A stretch of DNA of 64,000 nt from Psychromonas marina (GCF_030161115.1 NZ_BSPQ01000026.1:1-64000), one strand, 5' to 3'; positions 36,626-45,321 are shown, counted from the first letter of the stretch. Notes: generated by a model not told the origin, from the letters alone. Numbers and translations are program-made.

Positions 36626-37246
36626 ATGAATAACATTTGCGAACAACAACCTGTATCAGCATTCATCAATTATTTTCCAAAAAAGCTAAAACGTAAGCAT
36701 CAATACACCAGTCTTAACCTTGCTTACTGCAAACAGATAATACGCGCACAATTATCGGGCAACATTGTTTTACCGCACGGATTAGGGCTCAGCCAAGCGC
36801 ACTATCAAGCATTAAGAAAAGCGATTAACGATGCGGACTTGATGCATAAAGAGATCGAATGGTATAACGAAGATTGGGCATTTATCCGTGAACGTGCTGA
36901 ATTTTGCACTGAGCTATTTTCATTCAAGGAGCAGGAACGTAATGAATTAATATTGTTACTCTCTGAATATGGTAATAAAAATGATCCCTCTTCAGCGCTG
37001 ATGGCCATTATTGTCGCGACCGCATGCCTTACTCAATTTCATCTCTGGGAGAGCCTTGGCCTATCCGATCGTGCACAATTAGGGAAGCTTATCCAATATA
37101 ACTTTCCTGAGTTATATGCACTTAACAGTAACAATATGCGTTGGAAGCGTTTTTTCTATAAACAACTTTGTGAGCAAGGTGGCGATTACCTATGTAAAGC
37201 ACCCAGTTGTACTGAGTGTCGTTCCTATGCGCAGTGCTTTGCTTAA
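36626..37246 (+). CDS. nifQ: NifQ, molybdenum donor for FeMo-co synthesis
   Basis: Delivers molybdenum, as a Mo-Fe-S cluster, to the NifEN/NifH complex. The 206-residue product ends in the family signature C-X4-C-X2-C-X5-C (Cys190, 195, 198, 204), preceded by the conserved MRWKRFFYKQLCE. A HLWESLGL segment (about 139-146) precedes it. The N-terminal half is poorly conserved, as usual. It follows modABC directly, coupling molybdate import to its use, and begins after AAAGAGG. Confidence 0.93.
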   Translation: MNNICEQQPVSAFINYFPKKLKRKHQYTSLNLAYCKQIIRAQLSGNIVLPHGLGLSQAHYQALRKAINDADLMHKEIEWYNEDWAFIRERAEFCTELFSFKEQERNELILLLSEYGNKNDPSSALMAIIVATACLTQFHLWESLGLSDRAQLGKLIQYNFPELYALNSNNMRWKRFFYKQLCEQGGDYLCKAPSCTECRSYAQCFA

Positions 37247-37284
37247 TTAATCAGATAATAAACCAAAAAAGAGAGGAGTAAATA

Positions 37285-37590
37285 ATGGCAGGCAGTGAAC
37301 AATCAAACAACGATCTCGCAGAGGATCGCTATATTAGCTTTTTAGGTATTGGCTGCGATGGTAATGCAGACCGATTAATAGGTATGCTCGACAAACATCT
37401 CAATGCGGCGAATGGAGAAGCTAAGTGGCAGCGCTATTTTGCACAGAAACGTCAACAACAGGTGCAGTTTAAACATGATAATTTAAACTTTATTGGCCAC
37501 CAAACCAATACGCTGTATGAGTATTTCAACAGTTGTGAAGACCAACAAGCGCTATCACTACTGTATAAAATTGAGCAACAATGTTGTTAA
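37285..37590 (+). CDS. cowN: CowN, sustains N2 fixation in carbon monoxide
   Basis: CowN lets Mo-nitrogenase work in the presence of carbon monoxide, an otherwise strong inhibitor. The 101-residue product aligns, from memory, with the Rhodobacter CowN pattern DRYVSFKGIDCD (here DRYISFLGIGCD, about 14-25), with the RYFAQKRQQQ and LNFIGHQTNTLYEYF stretches, and ends in two cysteines like other CowN proteins. It starts after GAGAGGAG, 38 bases beyond nifQ, and appears to share its transcript. Confidence 0.88.
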   Translation: MAGSEQSNNDLAEDRYISFLGIGCDGNADRLIGMLDKHLNAANGEAKWQRYFAQKRQQQVQFKHDNLNFIGHQTNTLYEYFNSCEDQQALSLLYKIEQQCC

Positions 37591-37613
37591 CAACAATTTT
37601 ATTTACCAGTGCT

Positions 37614-37633
37614 AAGGCTCCTCTCGAGCCTTT
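37614..37633 (+). terminator. Hairpin after cowN
   Basis: AAGGCTC and GAGCCTT form a perfect 7-bp stem around five bases, with only three Ts after it. A likely but weak terminator for the mod-nifQ-cowN unit. Confidence 0.5.
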
Positions 37634-37650
37634 GTCCTGTATTACAAAAT

Positions 37651-37666
37651 TGTTATAAACAAGACA
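37651..37666 (+). promoter_or_regulatory. NifA upstream activator site for the FeSII gene
   Basis: TGTTATAAACAAGACA is an exact TGT-N10-ACA, 185 bases upstream of the -24 element. The distance is within the range at which looping activation works. Confidence 0.7.
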
Positions 37667-37851
37667 CTTTATCAGCTTTCCGCTCTGCGCCCCTTACATC
37701 ACCTCAATACTGCTATAAAAGAGTAAGCAGTTAAATAGCAATCTTCTCCCGCCCTTTCCCTGAAAACACATAACCCACTGTTTTTATGAATTAAAAACAT
37801 CTATCTCTTTAAAAAACCACATCTTATATTGATTGTATTTTCGCTACTTTA

Positions 37852-37867
37852 TGGCGTATGAATTGCA
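37852..37867 (+). promoter_or_regulatory. Sigma-54 promoter of the FeSII gene
   Basis: TGGCGTATGAATTGCA has GG and GC at correct spacing and a perfect TTGCA. It leaves a leader of about 160 bases before the ATG at 38038, in which no other gene is seen. Confidence 0.85.
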
Positions 37868-38037
37868 GTTCATCTAGGAGCAATTTATTTAATTTGAAAC
37901 GTTAAAATTAATTGCTTTCATTACTATTACTGATTCTAAATATATCAATAGAGAGCTCCATACTAACCACGCTTTCACGGGTGAAAAAGGACTCTCCATT
38001 GCTATTTAGTAATCCCCCTCAACATAAGGATATTTGT

Positions 38038-38406
38038 ATGGCTACTGTATATTTTTCATCGCCAATTATGCGTAAGAACAAAAAAGTATCGGCCGTCGCT
38101 GGCAAACGCGACGCACTACTTGGACTAGCAAAAGAGAATGAGATTAAAATCCCTCATGAATGTGAAGATGGTCGCTGTGGTTCTTGTTTAGTAGAGGTCA
38201 CTCACTTAGATGGTGAGCATATTAAAGGAGCGATGCTAACCGACAAAGAGCGAGAAGGGCTTAAAAACATCGGTAAATTAACCAAGCAAGATGCACAGCG
38301 TGCCTCTGTTGGAGATATGCCGCCGAAACATCGTTTAGCTTGTCAGATGATTGTGACCGATGAGGATCTGTTAGTTGAATTTACTGGCGAACCAGGTGGT
38401 GCATAA
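38038..38406 (+). CDS. Shethna protein II-type [2Fe-2S] ferredoxin (FeSII)
   Basis: In Azotobacter the FeSII protein binds NifH and NifDK under oxygen stress and holds them in a protected, inactive complex. This 122-residue product has the same length, the same MATVYFSS-type start, cluster ligands at Cys42, Cys47, Cys50 and Cys102, the [18 protein letters not shown] lobe (about 56-73) and the identical ending [10 protein letters not shown]. The ATG at 38038 follows AAGGA. It stands alone behind its own sigma-54 promoter and a strong terminator, so it can be expressed apart from its neighbours. Confidence 0.9.
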   Translation: MATVYFSSPIMRKNKKVSAVAGKRDALLGLAKENEIKIPHECEDGRCGSCLVEVTHLDGEHIKGAMLTDKEREGLKNIGKLTKQDAQRASVGDMPPKHRLACQMIVTDEDLLVEFTGEPGGA

Positions 38407-38432
38407 GTTACTAAAAACTTAGCGCTTTATAA

Positions 38433-38472
38433 AAGCCCCTATTCGAACGTTTACAAGTAGGGGCTTATTTTT
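38433..38472. terminator. Bidirectional terminator between FeSII and nifM
   Basis: AAGCCCCTA and TAGGGGCTT form a perfect 9-bp stem around a 16-base loop, followed by ATTTTTATT. It lies between two convergent genes; the last two bases overlap the nifM stop. Confidence 0.85.
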
Positions 38473-39346
38473 ATTGCAACAATGCTGGAGCTGATGAGAG
38501 TAAACTCGATAACCATTTTTTCTCCTGTTTTTTCTGACGAAAAGAATTAAGCTGGCGAGTGATCTCTTTTAATGCTTGCGCCTGTTGCATCTCGCCTGCA
38601 GCAGTTACTTCATGGCATAACAGAAGATGAAAGCCTATCTCAGTTTCAATCACTGAACTGATGCAATTGGCTTGCATAGTAAACAACACATTATCTAATT
38701 CAGGGTATAACTGCCCACGTGAAACCTCACCAATAAACCCTTTATGAAGCGAAGTTGGGCACTCTGAATGTTGTAGAGCTATATTGGCAAACTCTGCAAT
38801 GTGTTGCTGTAAATGGTTACCTAACTTCTCAATCTTCGCTAACGCTTTTTGACGTTTATTTTCTGCATATTGATCATTAATAGTGATCAATATATGGCTG
38901 ACCTTACGTCGTTCAGGTTGTGAAAACCGTTGTTTATTGTCCTGATAATAAGCTAAAGCTTCCGCTTCACTTACCTTTGGGTAACCTTGGCTTTGAGTCG
39001 CAAGGGTCTTTTCACAAAGCAAATCCTGATAAATGGCCTGCTGTAATTGAAACTCGGTTAAACCTTGCTGCTGTAGCGATAGCTGAAAACTTTCTCTGCT
39101 ATCGAACTGTTGCTGAAGCTGTTCAAATAAAAAATGAACCTCCTGATCTTTGACCCGTTCGGTTTTAGCCTCTTCACTCGCTAATACTAACACCATTATT
39201 TTTTGTGCAACCTTTGCTTGCTGCTCTACTTTGATTAAAGTTAAGGAATCAAGTGCTTCTGATGTACTCTGGTAGAGACTCCAGGCTAATTTAATTAGCT
39301 GATACTTTAGGTTTACCTCACACTTAGGTGTTTTTTCTACTAGCAT
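38471..39346 (-). CDS. nifM: NifM, peptidyl-prolyl isomerase for NifH maturation
   Basis: Parvulin-type prolyl isomerase required for active NifH in gammaproteobacteria. The 291-residue product has a helical N-terminal part (about 1-130) and a parvulin domain (about 140-250) with RKVSHILITIN, FANIALQHSECPTSLHKGFI and a late ETEIGFHLLLCHEV. The order before nifM is nifZ, and its start overlaps the nifZ end by seven bases. Last gene of nifUSVZM. Confidence 0.93.
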   Translation of the reverse strand: MLVEKTPKCEVNLKYQLIKLAWSLYQSTSEALDSLTLIKVEQQAKVAQKIMVLVLASEEAKTERVKDQEVHFLFEQLQQQFDSRESFQLSLQQQGLTEFQLQQAIYQDLLCEKTLATQSQGYPKVSEAEALAYYQDNKQRFSQPERRKVSHILITINDQYAENKRQKALAKIEKLGNHLQQHIAEFANIALQHSECPTSLHKGFIGEVSRGQLYPELDNVLFTMQANCISSVIETEIGFHLLLCHEVTAAGEMQQAQALKEITRQLNSFRQKKQEKKWLSSLLSSAPALLQ

Positions 39347-39840
39347 TGTGTACTCCTTGTGAGCACCTGCCCAGTTAATAGTGGATCACTTTGTGCTAAT
39401 AATAAAACCGTTTCAGGAATCACCCAAGAGTTAACATCTTCGCTATCTACCTCCTTAAATGAGACACGATAATAAAAAGGTTTTTGATTACTCTCTAACC
39501 CTAAAATAGTCCCACGCTGCCCGACACTGACAACCACCTCTCCCGAACTTGATAAGGTTTGTCGTACAACCACACTATCACCACGCTCAAACTTTCTATC
39601 TATCCAGGGACTCGATAAATCACTGAGTTCCGTTTCACGACAACCGACAGTACAGCCCTGTTCCATAAAGTGTACTTGGTAGATAACCTGATCTTGCAGA
39701 AACTTGCCTACCCCTTTGATGTACCCCTCATTACCACGGCGAATTAATAGCGCACCACGATTGCTGCCCATAAAGGTGCCATCATTCCTTATATTTTTGA
39801 TGACGCGTACTTTCTCGCCATAATCAAACTTTGCGTCCAT
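39340..39840 (-). CDS. nifZ: NifZ, MoFe protein P-cluster maturation factor
   Basis: Helps form the second P-cluster of NifDK. The 166-residue product contains two related beta-rich modules: one around DYGEKVRVIKNIRNDGTF (about 6-23) with RRGNEGYIKGVG, and one around FERGDSVVVRQ with GQRGTILGLE. The conserved CTVGCRETEL segment lies between them (about 63-72). It starts 20 bases after nifV and overlaps nifM. nifW, which lies between nifV and nifZ in Klebsiella, is missing. Confidence 0.93.
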   Translation of the reverse strand: MDAKFDYGEKVRVIKNIRNDGTFMGSNRGALLIRRGNEGYIKGVGKFLQDQVIYQVHFMEQGCTVGCRETELSDLSSPWIDRKFERGDSVVVRQTLSSSGEVVVSVGQRGTILGLESNQKPFYYRVSFKEVDSEDVNSWVIPETVLLLAQSDPLLTGQVLTRSTQC

Positions 39841-39860
39841 AACAAACTTCCTATTATTAG

Positions 39861-40979
39861 TTAAAATGATCCTAAAACTTGATCACTGAGGCGAAGTAAC
39901 TCTATATCGGATGGATTACGCTTACGATCAATCGCAAAGGCCTGCACCGCAATTAAAAGCTTATCGGTTTGTATCTTATCTAATGAGATACCTATTCGTG
40001 CAAACACCGCTTGCACCGCACCAATCCCCGAATGCTTGCCTAATACCAAGCGATGAGATCGTCCTAACAGCTGTGGGTCCACCCCTTGATAGTTACGAAC
40101 ATCTTTTACTAAACCATCAACATGGATCCCCGATTCATGGGTAAAGACCTGCTCGCCAACTAAACTTTTTTGCTGTGCAACGGGTCGCCCTGCTGCCAGC
40201 GATACCGCTTGGCAAAGCGCAGGTAATGCCGTTAAATTAATCCCAGTATCTTGCTGATAACATTGATATAAAGCGATAGCTACTTCCTCTAAAGGCGCAT
40301 TGCCTGCACGCTCACCCAATCCGATAGCGGTGGTATTTGCATAACTCGCTCCCGCTTTGATGGCGGCTAAGGTATTAGCCGTCGCCAGGCCTAGGTCATC
40401 ATGACAATGGATCTCAATCGGCAAAGGTTGCTCAGAACTTAGTTGCTTAATCTGCTTATAAACCATAAACGGCTCTAGTAACCCTAAGGTATCCGCATAA
40501 CGTAAACGCTGCGCACCTGCAAGAGAACCTAATGCACCAATATCAGCTAAAAAGTCGAGTTCTGCGCGCGAAGCATCCTCACAACCGATGCACACCTGCA
40601 GCCCTAACGAAACCGCATAACGGATGCAATCCAACATATTGGCTAATAACTTGTCCACGCTCGACTTTAATTTATGCTCAATCATCTGTTTGGAACTAGG
40701 AATTGAGATATCCACCCAATCTAGCTGCAACTCGGCGGTTCGTTTAATTTCACTTTTATTAGCACGACACCACGCCATCAATGTCGCCTCAGGAAGGGCT
40801 TTACGAATGGCTGCAATGGTTAAACATTCCTCATCTCCCATTGCTGGAATGCCAACTTCAAGGTGGGTAATACCCGCTTGAAAGAGCATCTCTGCTAAGA
40901 CTACTTTCTCGCGACGGGTAAAAGCGACACCGGGGGTTTGTTCCCCATCTCTGAGGGTTGTATCGTTTATGATCACCAT
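39861..40979 (-). CDS. nifV: Homocitrate synthase NifV
   Basis: Condenses acetyl-CoA and 2-oxoglutarate to homocitrate, the organic ligand of FeMo-co. The product starts MVIINDTTLRDGEQTPGVAF, with the family motif NDTTLRDGEQ, and carries the metal-binding HCHDDLGLATANT (about 194-206) and GERAGNAPLEEVA (about 224-236). The ATG at 40979 (372 residues) is preferred because AAAGGAG lies six bases upstream; the ATG at 40985 directly abuts that site. It follows nifS closely. Confidence 0.95.
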   Translation of the reverse strand: MVIINDTTLRDGEQTPGVAFTRREKVVLAEMLFQAGITHLEVGIPAMGDEECLTIAAIRKALPEATLMAWCRANKSEIKRTAELQLDWVDISIPSSKQMIEHKLKSSVDKLLANMLDCIRYAVSLGLQVCIGCEDASRAELDFLADIGALGSLAGAQRLRYADTLGLLEPFMVYKQIKQLSSEQPLPIEIHCHDDLGLATANTLAAIKAGASYANTTAIGLGERAGNAPLEEVAIALYQCYQQDTGINLTALPALCQAVSLAAGRPVAQQKSLVGEQVFTHESGIHVDGLVKDVRNYQGVDPQLLGRSHRLVLGKHSGIGAVQAVFARIGISLDKIQTDKLLIAVQAFAIDRKRNPSDIELLRLSDQVLGSF

Positions 40980-40990
40980 TGCCATCTCCT

Positions 40991-42193
40991 TTATGCAGCT
41001 GGCTCAAAGGCTTCAATATCAAGCGGTTTGCCATCTTTCCAGTAGGGTGAAAAACTGCGTAATTTGTCAATAATTTCAGGGACAACACTAATGACATAAT
41101 CGATATCTTTCTCTGTGGTATAGCGAGAAAGTGAGAAACGAATGGTGCCATGTGCCGCGGTGAAAGGGATCTGCATCGCTTGCATCACGTGTGAAGGTTC
41201 AAGCGAACCAGAGGTACACGCACTGCCACTGGATGCCGCAATACCAAATTGGTTTAGCAGCATCAAAATCGCTTCCCCCTCAACATATTCAAAGGCGATA
41301 TTAGCGGTATTAGCGACACGATTATCAGGATCTCCGGTGACAAAGGTATGACCTACTTGAGATAAAATGCCCTGCTCCAGTTTGTCACGCAACGCTTTTA
41401 CTTTTCCGGATAGAGTATCGAGATGCAATTCAGCCTGTTCGGCAGCGACACCAAAGGCCACGATAGCAGCACTATTCTCTGTGCCTGCACGACGGCCACG
41501 CTCTTGATGACCACCACGTAACAAGGGGCGATAACGCACTCCACGGCGCACATATAAAGCACCGATCCCTTTTGGGGCATGTAATTTATGACCAGAAAAG
41601 GACAGCATATCAATTTCAGTGTCTTGGATATCAAGCGGGATCTTACCGACGGCCTGCACCGCATCAGTATGAAATAAAACTCCTTTTTCACTGGCCATCA
41701 ATGCCATATCTTCAATAGGAAATAGTGTGCCAGTTTCATTGTTCGCCCACATCACCGTCACTAATGCGGTATTTTCAGATAACACTCCGGCGTATTTTTT
41801 TAAATCTAATTGTCCTTTTTTATTCACTTTTAAACGGTGGATAATATACCCCTCACGCTCGAGTTGTTCGCATACATCCAATGTGGCGGGATGCTCAACC
41901 GTAGTGGTGATGATCTCCTTTTTGTCTTTATTCACCTTTAAAGCGGAATAGATCGCAGTGGTGGTCGACTCTGTCGCACAGGAGGTGAAGATAATCTCAC
42001 TGTCGTGCAATGCGCCCACTAAGTCGGCAACCTGTCGGCGTGCCACTTTTAATTTTGCGCCGACTTGATCACCAAAACTATGAATGGATGAAGGGTTACC
42101 AAACTGCTTTGTAAACAGCGGCATCATCGCTTCGACGGCCATTGAGTCAACCTTGGTGGTTGCATTGTTGTCTAAGTAGATATTTTTTTTCAT
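40991..42193 (-). CDS. nifS: Cysteine desulfurase NifS
   Basis: PLP enzyme releasing sulfur from cysteine for nitrogenase cluster assembly on NifU. The 400-residue product has the YLDNNATTKVD start (about 5-15), the HTDAVQAVGK segment, the PLP lysine in SFSGHKLHAPKG (about 201-212) and the active-site cysteine in SSGSACTSG (about 323-331). It lies 53 bases after nifU and 5-11 bases before nifV. Confidence 0.97.
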   Translation of the reverse strand: MKKNIYLDNNATTKVDSMAVEAMMPLFTKQFGNPSSIHSFGDQVGAKLKVARRQVADLVGALHDSEIIFTSCATESTTTAIYSALKVNKDKKEIITTTVEHPATLDVCEQLEREGYIIHRLKVNKKGQLDLKKYAGVLSENTALVTVMWANNETGTLFPIEDMALMASEKGVLFHTDAVQAVGKIPLDIQDTEIDMLSFSGHKLHAPKGIGALYVRRGVRYRPLLRGGHQERGRRAGTENSAAIVAFGVAAEQAELHLDTLSGKVKALRDKLEQGILSQVGHTFVTGDPDNRVANTANIAFEYVEGEAILMLLNQFGIAASSGSACTSGSLEPSHVMQAMQIPFTAAHGTIRFSLSRYTTEKDIDYVISVVPEIIDKLRSFSPYWKDGKPLDIEAFEPAA

Positions 42194-42246
42194 CGTTTAT
42201 ACTCCCACTTGGTCTCACGCACCAAGTTAAATTGTTGTACTGTCTG

Positions 42247-43137
42247 TTACGCTGATTCTGCTACTGGCTCTGGTATATGGTTCACCACAGGAATCGCAAA
42301 TCCGAGTGCTTCACTAAATTGCTCCTGCAACCAGCCCAGTGTCATATCCGTCATCATGCACCCGGTACAAGCACCTGATAAACTTACTACGATTAGATTC
42401 TCACTGGCTTTCACCAAACTTACATCACCACCATCCGCTTGCAGATAGGGTCTGAGATTACTTAATATTTCCAGCACTTTTTGCATTAATGGGTTGGTAG
42501 GTGGTAATGAGGAGATCGGTTGTACTCGTGCCGAATCTTCTCCCGCTGTAGCTGATTGTGGCCCTTTCCCTGCAACCACTTCATCGATCACCATCTCAAT
42601 TTTTTCATGACAACTGGTACATGCTCCACCCGCTTTGGTGTAATTGATAACATCCTCAATGGTGCTTAAACCATGTTTTTGCACCGCGCGGAAAATCTTG
42701 CCCTCATCGACAGCAAAACAGCGACAGATCAGTTTTCCCTCTTCATGATCATCATCTACTAGCTCAATTCCACGATAGTTAGCAATCGCCGCTTCCAATG
42801 CTTCCTGTCCCATTACTGAACAGTGCATCTTCTCTGCCGGTAATCCACCAAGGTAATCAACAATCTGTTGGTTACTGAGTTGCTCTGCTTCAGTGACCGT
42901 TTTACCGATGATTAACTCAGTTAATGCTGAAGAGGAAGCGATGGCACTACCACAGCCAAAGGTTTGAAAACCGGCATCTTCAATCACCTCTGTCTGTTCA
43001 TTAACCTTTAGCGTAAGGCGTAATGCATCACCACAGCTGATAGAGCCCACGTCACCAACAGCATTAGCATCTTCCAACGCTTTGGCATTTCTAGGATTGA
43101 AAAAATGATCTTTAACCGTTTCTGAATAGTTCCACAT
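42247..43137 (-). CDS. nifU: Fe-S scaffold protein NifU
   Basis: Scaffold on which NifS-derived sulfur and iron form clusters for nitrogenase. The three modules of full-length NifU are present: an IscU-like domain (1-125; Cys35 and Cys62 visible), a central permanent [2Fe-2S] domain (about 137-180, with CRCF and CTSCHEKIE) and a C-terminal Nfu domain with the CTGCMMTDM motif. I use the ATG at 43137 (296 residues) because it follows GTGAGG and because a longer frame from 43194 would begin inside the sigma-54 promoter. First gene of nifUSVZM. Confidence 0.96.
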   Translation of the reverse strand: MWNYSETVKDHFFNPRNAKALEDANAVGDVGSISCGDALRLTLKVNEQTEVIEDAGFQTFGCGSAIASSSALTELIIGKTVTEAEQLSNQQIVDYLGGLPAEKMHCSVMGQEALEAAIANYRGIELVDDDHEEGKLICRCFAVDEGKIFRAVQKHGLSTIEDVINYTKAGGACTSCHEKIEMVIDEVVAGKGPQSATAGEDSARVQPISSLPPTNPLMQKVLEILSNLRPYLQADGGDVSLVKASENLIVVSLSGACTGCMMTDMTLGWLQEQFSEALGFAIPVVNHIPEPVAESA

Positions 43138-43189
43138 AAGCACCTCACTTCCTGTTTTATCTTGATTTACACCCTGTAGTAGAGGTTGT

Positions 43190-43205
43190 TGCAAAACTTA
43201 GACCA
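43190..43205 (-). promoter_or_regulatory. Sigma-54 promoter of nifUSVZM
   Basis: On the minus strand TGGTCTAAGTTTTGCA keeps GG and GC at -24/-12 with a perfect TTGCA. It lies 53 bases upstream of the nifU start. Confidence 0.85.
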
Positions 43206-43287
43206 AACAAAAAATCATTTTATTTCATTTAGTTACAGGTTTATGTCAACTTTTCACCTACATATGTCGCAATAAAATTGTGGGCTT

Positions 43288-43303
43288 TGTCGGATCTAAT
43301 ACA
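43288..43303. promoter_or_regulatory. NifA activator site, nifU-proximal
   Basis: TGTCGGATCTAATACA is an exact TGT-N10-ACA, 82 bases from the -24 of the nifU promoter and 142 bases from that of nifB. It can serve both divergent promoters. Confidence 0.8.
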
Positions 43304-43336
43304 CAGAAATAAAAAAAGCGAGGGAAATAACAACGA

Positions 43337-43352
43337 TGTGAATTTTGCGACA
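43337..43352. promoter_or_regulatory. NifA activator site, nifB-proximal
   Basis: TGTGAATTTTGCGACA is an exact TGT-N10-ACA, 93 bases upstream of the nifB -24 and 131 bases from that of nifU. It is the second of two sites in this divergent region. Confidence 0.8.
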
Positions 43353-43445
43353 ATTGTCTTCTATACCACCAATTGCACCTATTTAAAGTAATCGCCATAA
43401 AAAACAATTAGCTAATTATCAATGCGTTACCTGCAAACTTCCATC

Positions 43446-43461
43446 TGGTATAGAGATTGCA
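43446..43461 (+). promoter_or_regulatory. Sigma-54 promoter of nifB
   Basis: TGGTATAGAGATTGCA matches the -24/-12 pattern with a perfect TTGCA, 81 bases upstream of the nifB ATG. Confidence 0.85.
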
Positions 43462-43542
43462 AAACAACGGTATTAATAGTTAAAAGTTAAATAGGCTACT
43501 TGTTTTAGACAGGTTATGGATAAGCAACTTAGGTAGGTAATT

Positions 43543-45042
43543 ATGGATAATAATAGCGATACAACAAAAGCAGCAACTCGCCCTAGCTGTAAATCGAAAT
43601 GTGAAAGCGATACATTAACCTCCAATATAAACTTGAGCAAAGAGCGTCGCGCTGATGCCACTCCAGCAGGCGTCAAACAAAAAGTAATCAATCATCCCTG
43701 CTATTCAAATGATGCTCATCATAAATATGCGCGGATGCACCTACCCGTTGCCCCCGCCTGTAATATTCAATGCAATTACTGTAATCGCAAATATGACTGC
43801 GCAAACGAATCGCGACCCGGTGTTGTTTCTGAGTTATTAACCCCTAAGCAGGCACTATTAAAAGCACAAGCGGTTGCCAAAGCGATTCCACAACTCTCGG
43901 TGATCGGCATTGCCGGCCCAGGCGATCCCTTAGCTAATCCAGTACGTACGATGGAAACATTAGCGTTAATACGTGCAGCGATGCCAGATATAAAACTATG
44001 CATCTCCACCAATGGATTAACCCTCGTTGACCATGTCGATGAACTGCTTAAACTCGGTGTGGATCATGTGACCGTGACCATCAACACCCTTGATGAGGTG
44101 ATTGCAGCACAAATTTATAAGTGGATCTATTTTGAGGGGAGGCGTTACGAAGGAGTTGAAGCGGGCAGGATATTAATTCAGCGCCAGATGGAAGGCATCG
44201 CCGCCCTCGCTAAAGAGGGTATATTAACCAAGGTAAACTCAGTGATGATTCCCGGCATCAATGATGGGCACTTACCAGAACTGAGCCGTGAATTAAGACG
44301 TAATAAGGTGTTTTTACATAATATTATGCCCCTAATCAGCAAACCTGAACACGGCACATTTTTTGGTTTAGTTGGCCAACGAGAGCCATTAACAACTGAG
44401 CTTGATGAGGTACGTGAACTTGCTGGCGGCAATGTCAGCCAGATGAAACACTGCCAACAATGTCGCGCCGATGCGGTGGGCATGCTTGAGGAAGACCGCA
44501 GTGCCGAGTTTAGCATTGAAGATATTAACCCTGAGCCTGAAGATTACACACAAACCATGGCCGGACGCTGTCGCTTTCAATCTGCAGTGATCAGTAAAGG
44601 GGTATCAGAAACAGAGGCCTCTTTAGTGGTAGCTGTAGCAACCAAAAACAGTGAACAGATAGACCTACACTTTGGACATGCAGACTGCTTTAAACTTTAT
44701 CTGGTGACTAAAAATCAACACCATTTTATTGGTGAGCGACGCATAACACGTTATTGCAGCGGTGATAATCACGAGCAAAGTATAGAAACGAATGAAACGA
44801 ATTTACAGACCACCATCAAGGCGTTGCATGGGGTTGATTTAGTACTCTGTTGCCGTATTGGGACACCGCCGAGTGAAGCATTAGCGCAGGAAAATATTCG
44901 AGTTGTTATTGATTATGCATACCACGCAATTGATGTAAGTTTAGCGGATATCTATTCTCGCTATGCCCCGTTAGCGCACAGTAAATGGCAAGCGCGTCAA
45001 AAGGTAGAGCAGCAAAAAGTAGAGCAAAGAGAGGTGATTTAA
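43543..45042 (+). CDS. nifB: NifB, radical-SAM enzyme making the FeMo-co core
   Basis: Builds NifB-co, the carbide-containing Fe-S core of FeMo-co. The 499-residue product has the radical-SAM motif CX3CX2C at Cys73, Cys77 and Cys80 within PACNIQCNYCNRKYDC, the IAGPGDPLANP glycine motif (about 122-132) and TISTNGL-like CISTNGL. A C-terminal NifX-like domain (about 365-480) begins LVVAVATKNSEQIDLHFGHA. The fused form is the usual proteobacterial type. It overlaps no gene; the small ferredoxin follows after two bases. Confidence 0.97.
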   Translation: MDNNSDTTKAATRPSCKSKCESDTLTSNINLSKERRADATPAGVKQKVINHPCYSNDAHHKYARMHLPVAPACNIQCNYCNRKYDCANESRPGVVSELLTPKQALLKAQAVAKAIPQLSVIGIAGPGDPLANPVRTMETLALIRAAMPDIKLCISTNGLTLVDHVDELLKLGVDHVTVTINTLDEVIAAQIYKWIYFEGRRYEGVEAGRILIQRQMEGIAALAKEGILTKVNSVMIPGINDGHLPELSRELRRNKVFLHNIMPLISKPEHGTFFGLVGQREPLTTELDEVRELAGGNVSQMKHCQQCRADAVGMLEEDRSAEFSIEDINPEPEDYTQTMAGRCRFQSAVISKGVSETEASLVVAVATKNSEQIDLHFGHADCFKLYLVTKNQHHFIGERRITRYCSGDNHEQSIETNETNLQTTIKALHGVDLVLCCRIGTPPSEALAQENIRVVIDYAYHAIDVSLADIYSRYAPLAHSKWQARQKVEQQKVEQREVI

Positions 45043-45044
45043 TT

Positions 45045-45236
45045 ATGGCGCTGAAAATTACCAACAGCTGCTTTTCTTGTTACGCCTGTGAGACGGTCTG
45101 TCCTGCAGGGGCAATCAGTATCGAAGTAAATACCTTTATTATCAATCCCACACTTTGTACTGAGTGTGATGATATTGAAAGCCCGAGGTGTATCGCTATC
45201 TGCCCGGAGCCAAAAGCAATAACGCGCGTTAAATAG
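45045..45236 (+). CDS. Small 4Fe-4S ferredoxin downstream of nifB (FdxN type)
   Basis: A 63-residue bacterial-type ferredoxin with motifs CFSCYACETVCP (about 9-20) and CTECDDIESPRCIAICP (about 38-54), the second with the enlarged spacing seen in FdxN-type and related ferredoxins. It probably supplies electrons for NifB or nitrogenase. The ATG at 45045 lies two bases after the nifB stop and has GAGAGG upstream; an earlier in-frame start at 44985 would overlap nifB. Confidence 0.88.
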   Translation: MALKITNSCFSCYACETVCPAGAISIEVNTFIINPTLCTECDDIESPRCIAICPEPKAITRVK

Positions 45237-45251
45237 GTGAATAACAGGTAT

Positions 45252-45280
45252 AAAAAAGGCGTTTATAAAAACGCCTTTTT
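45252..45280. terminator. Terminator at the right end of the nif island
   Basis: AAGGCGTTT and AAACGCCTT form a tight stem flanked by A and T tracts, so it can end both nifB-ferredoxin from the left and the AbgT gene from the right. Confidence 0.88.
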
Positions 45281-45321
45281 GATCTACTTATACTCTTAAT
45301 GACACTATCGATTACAAATTT

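Noticed and set aside
37630-37650. Extra NifA site at TGTCCTGTATTACA before the FeSII gene
   Set aside because: The spacing is eight bases, so it does not fit TGT-N10-ACA.
43138-43194. Upstream extension of nifU (19 more residues)
   Set aside because: It starts inside the nifU sigma-54 promoter, and normal NifU proteins begin MWNYSE-like.
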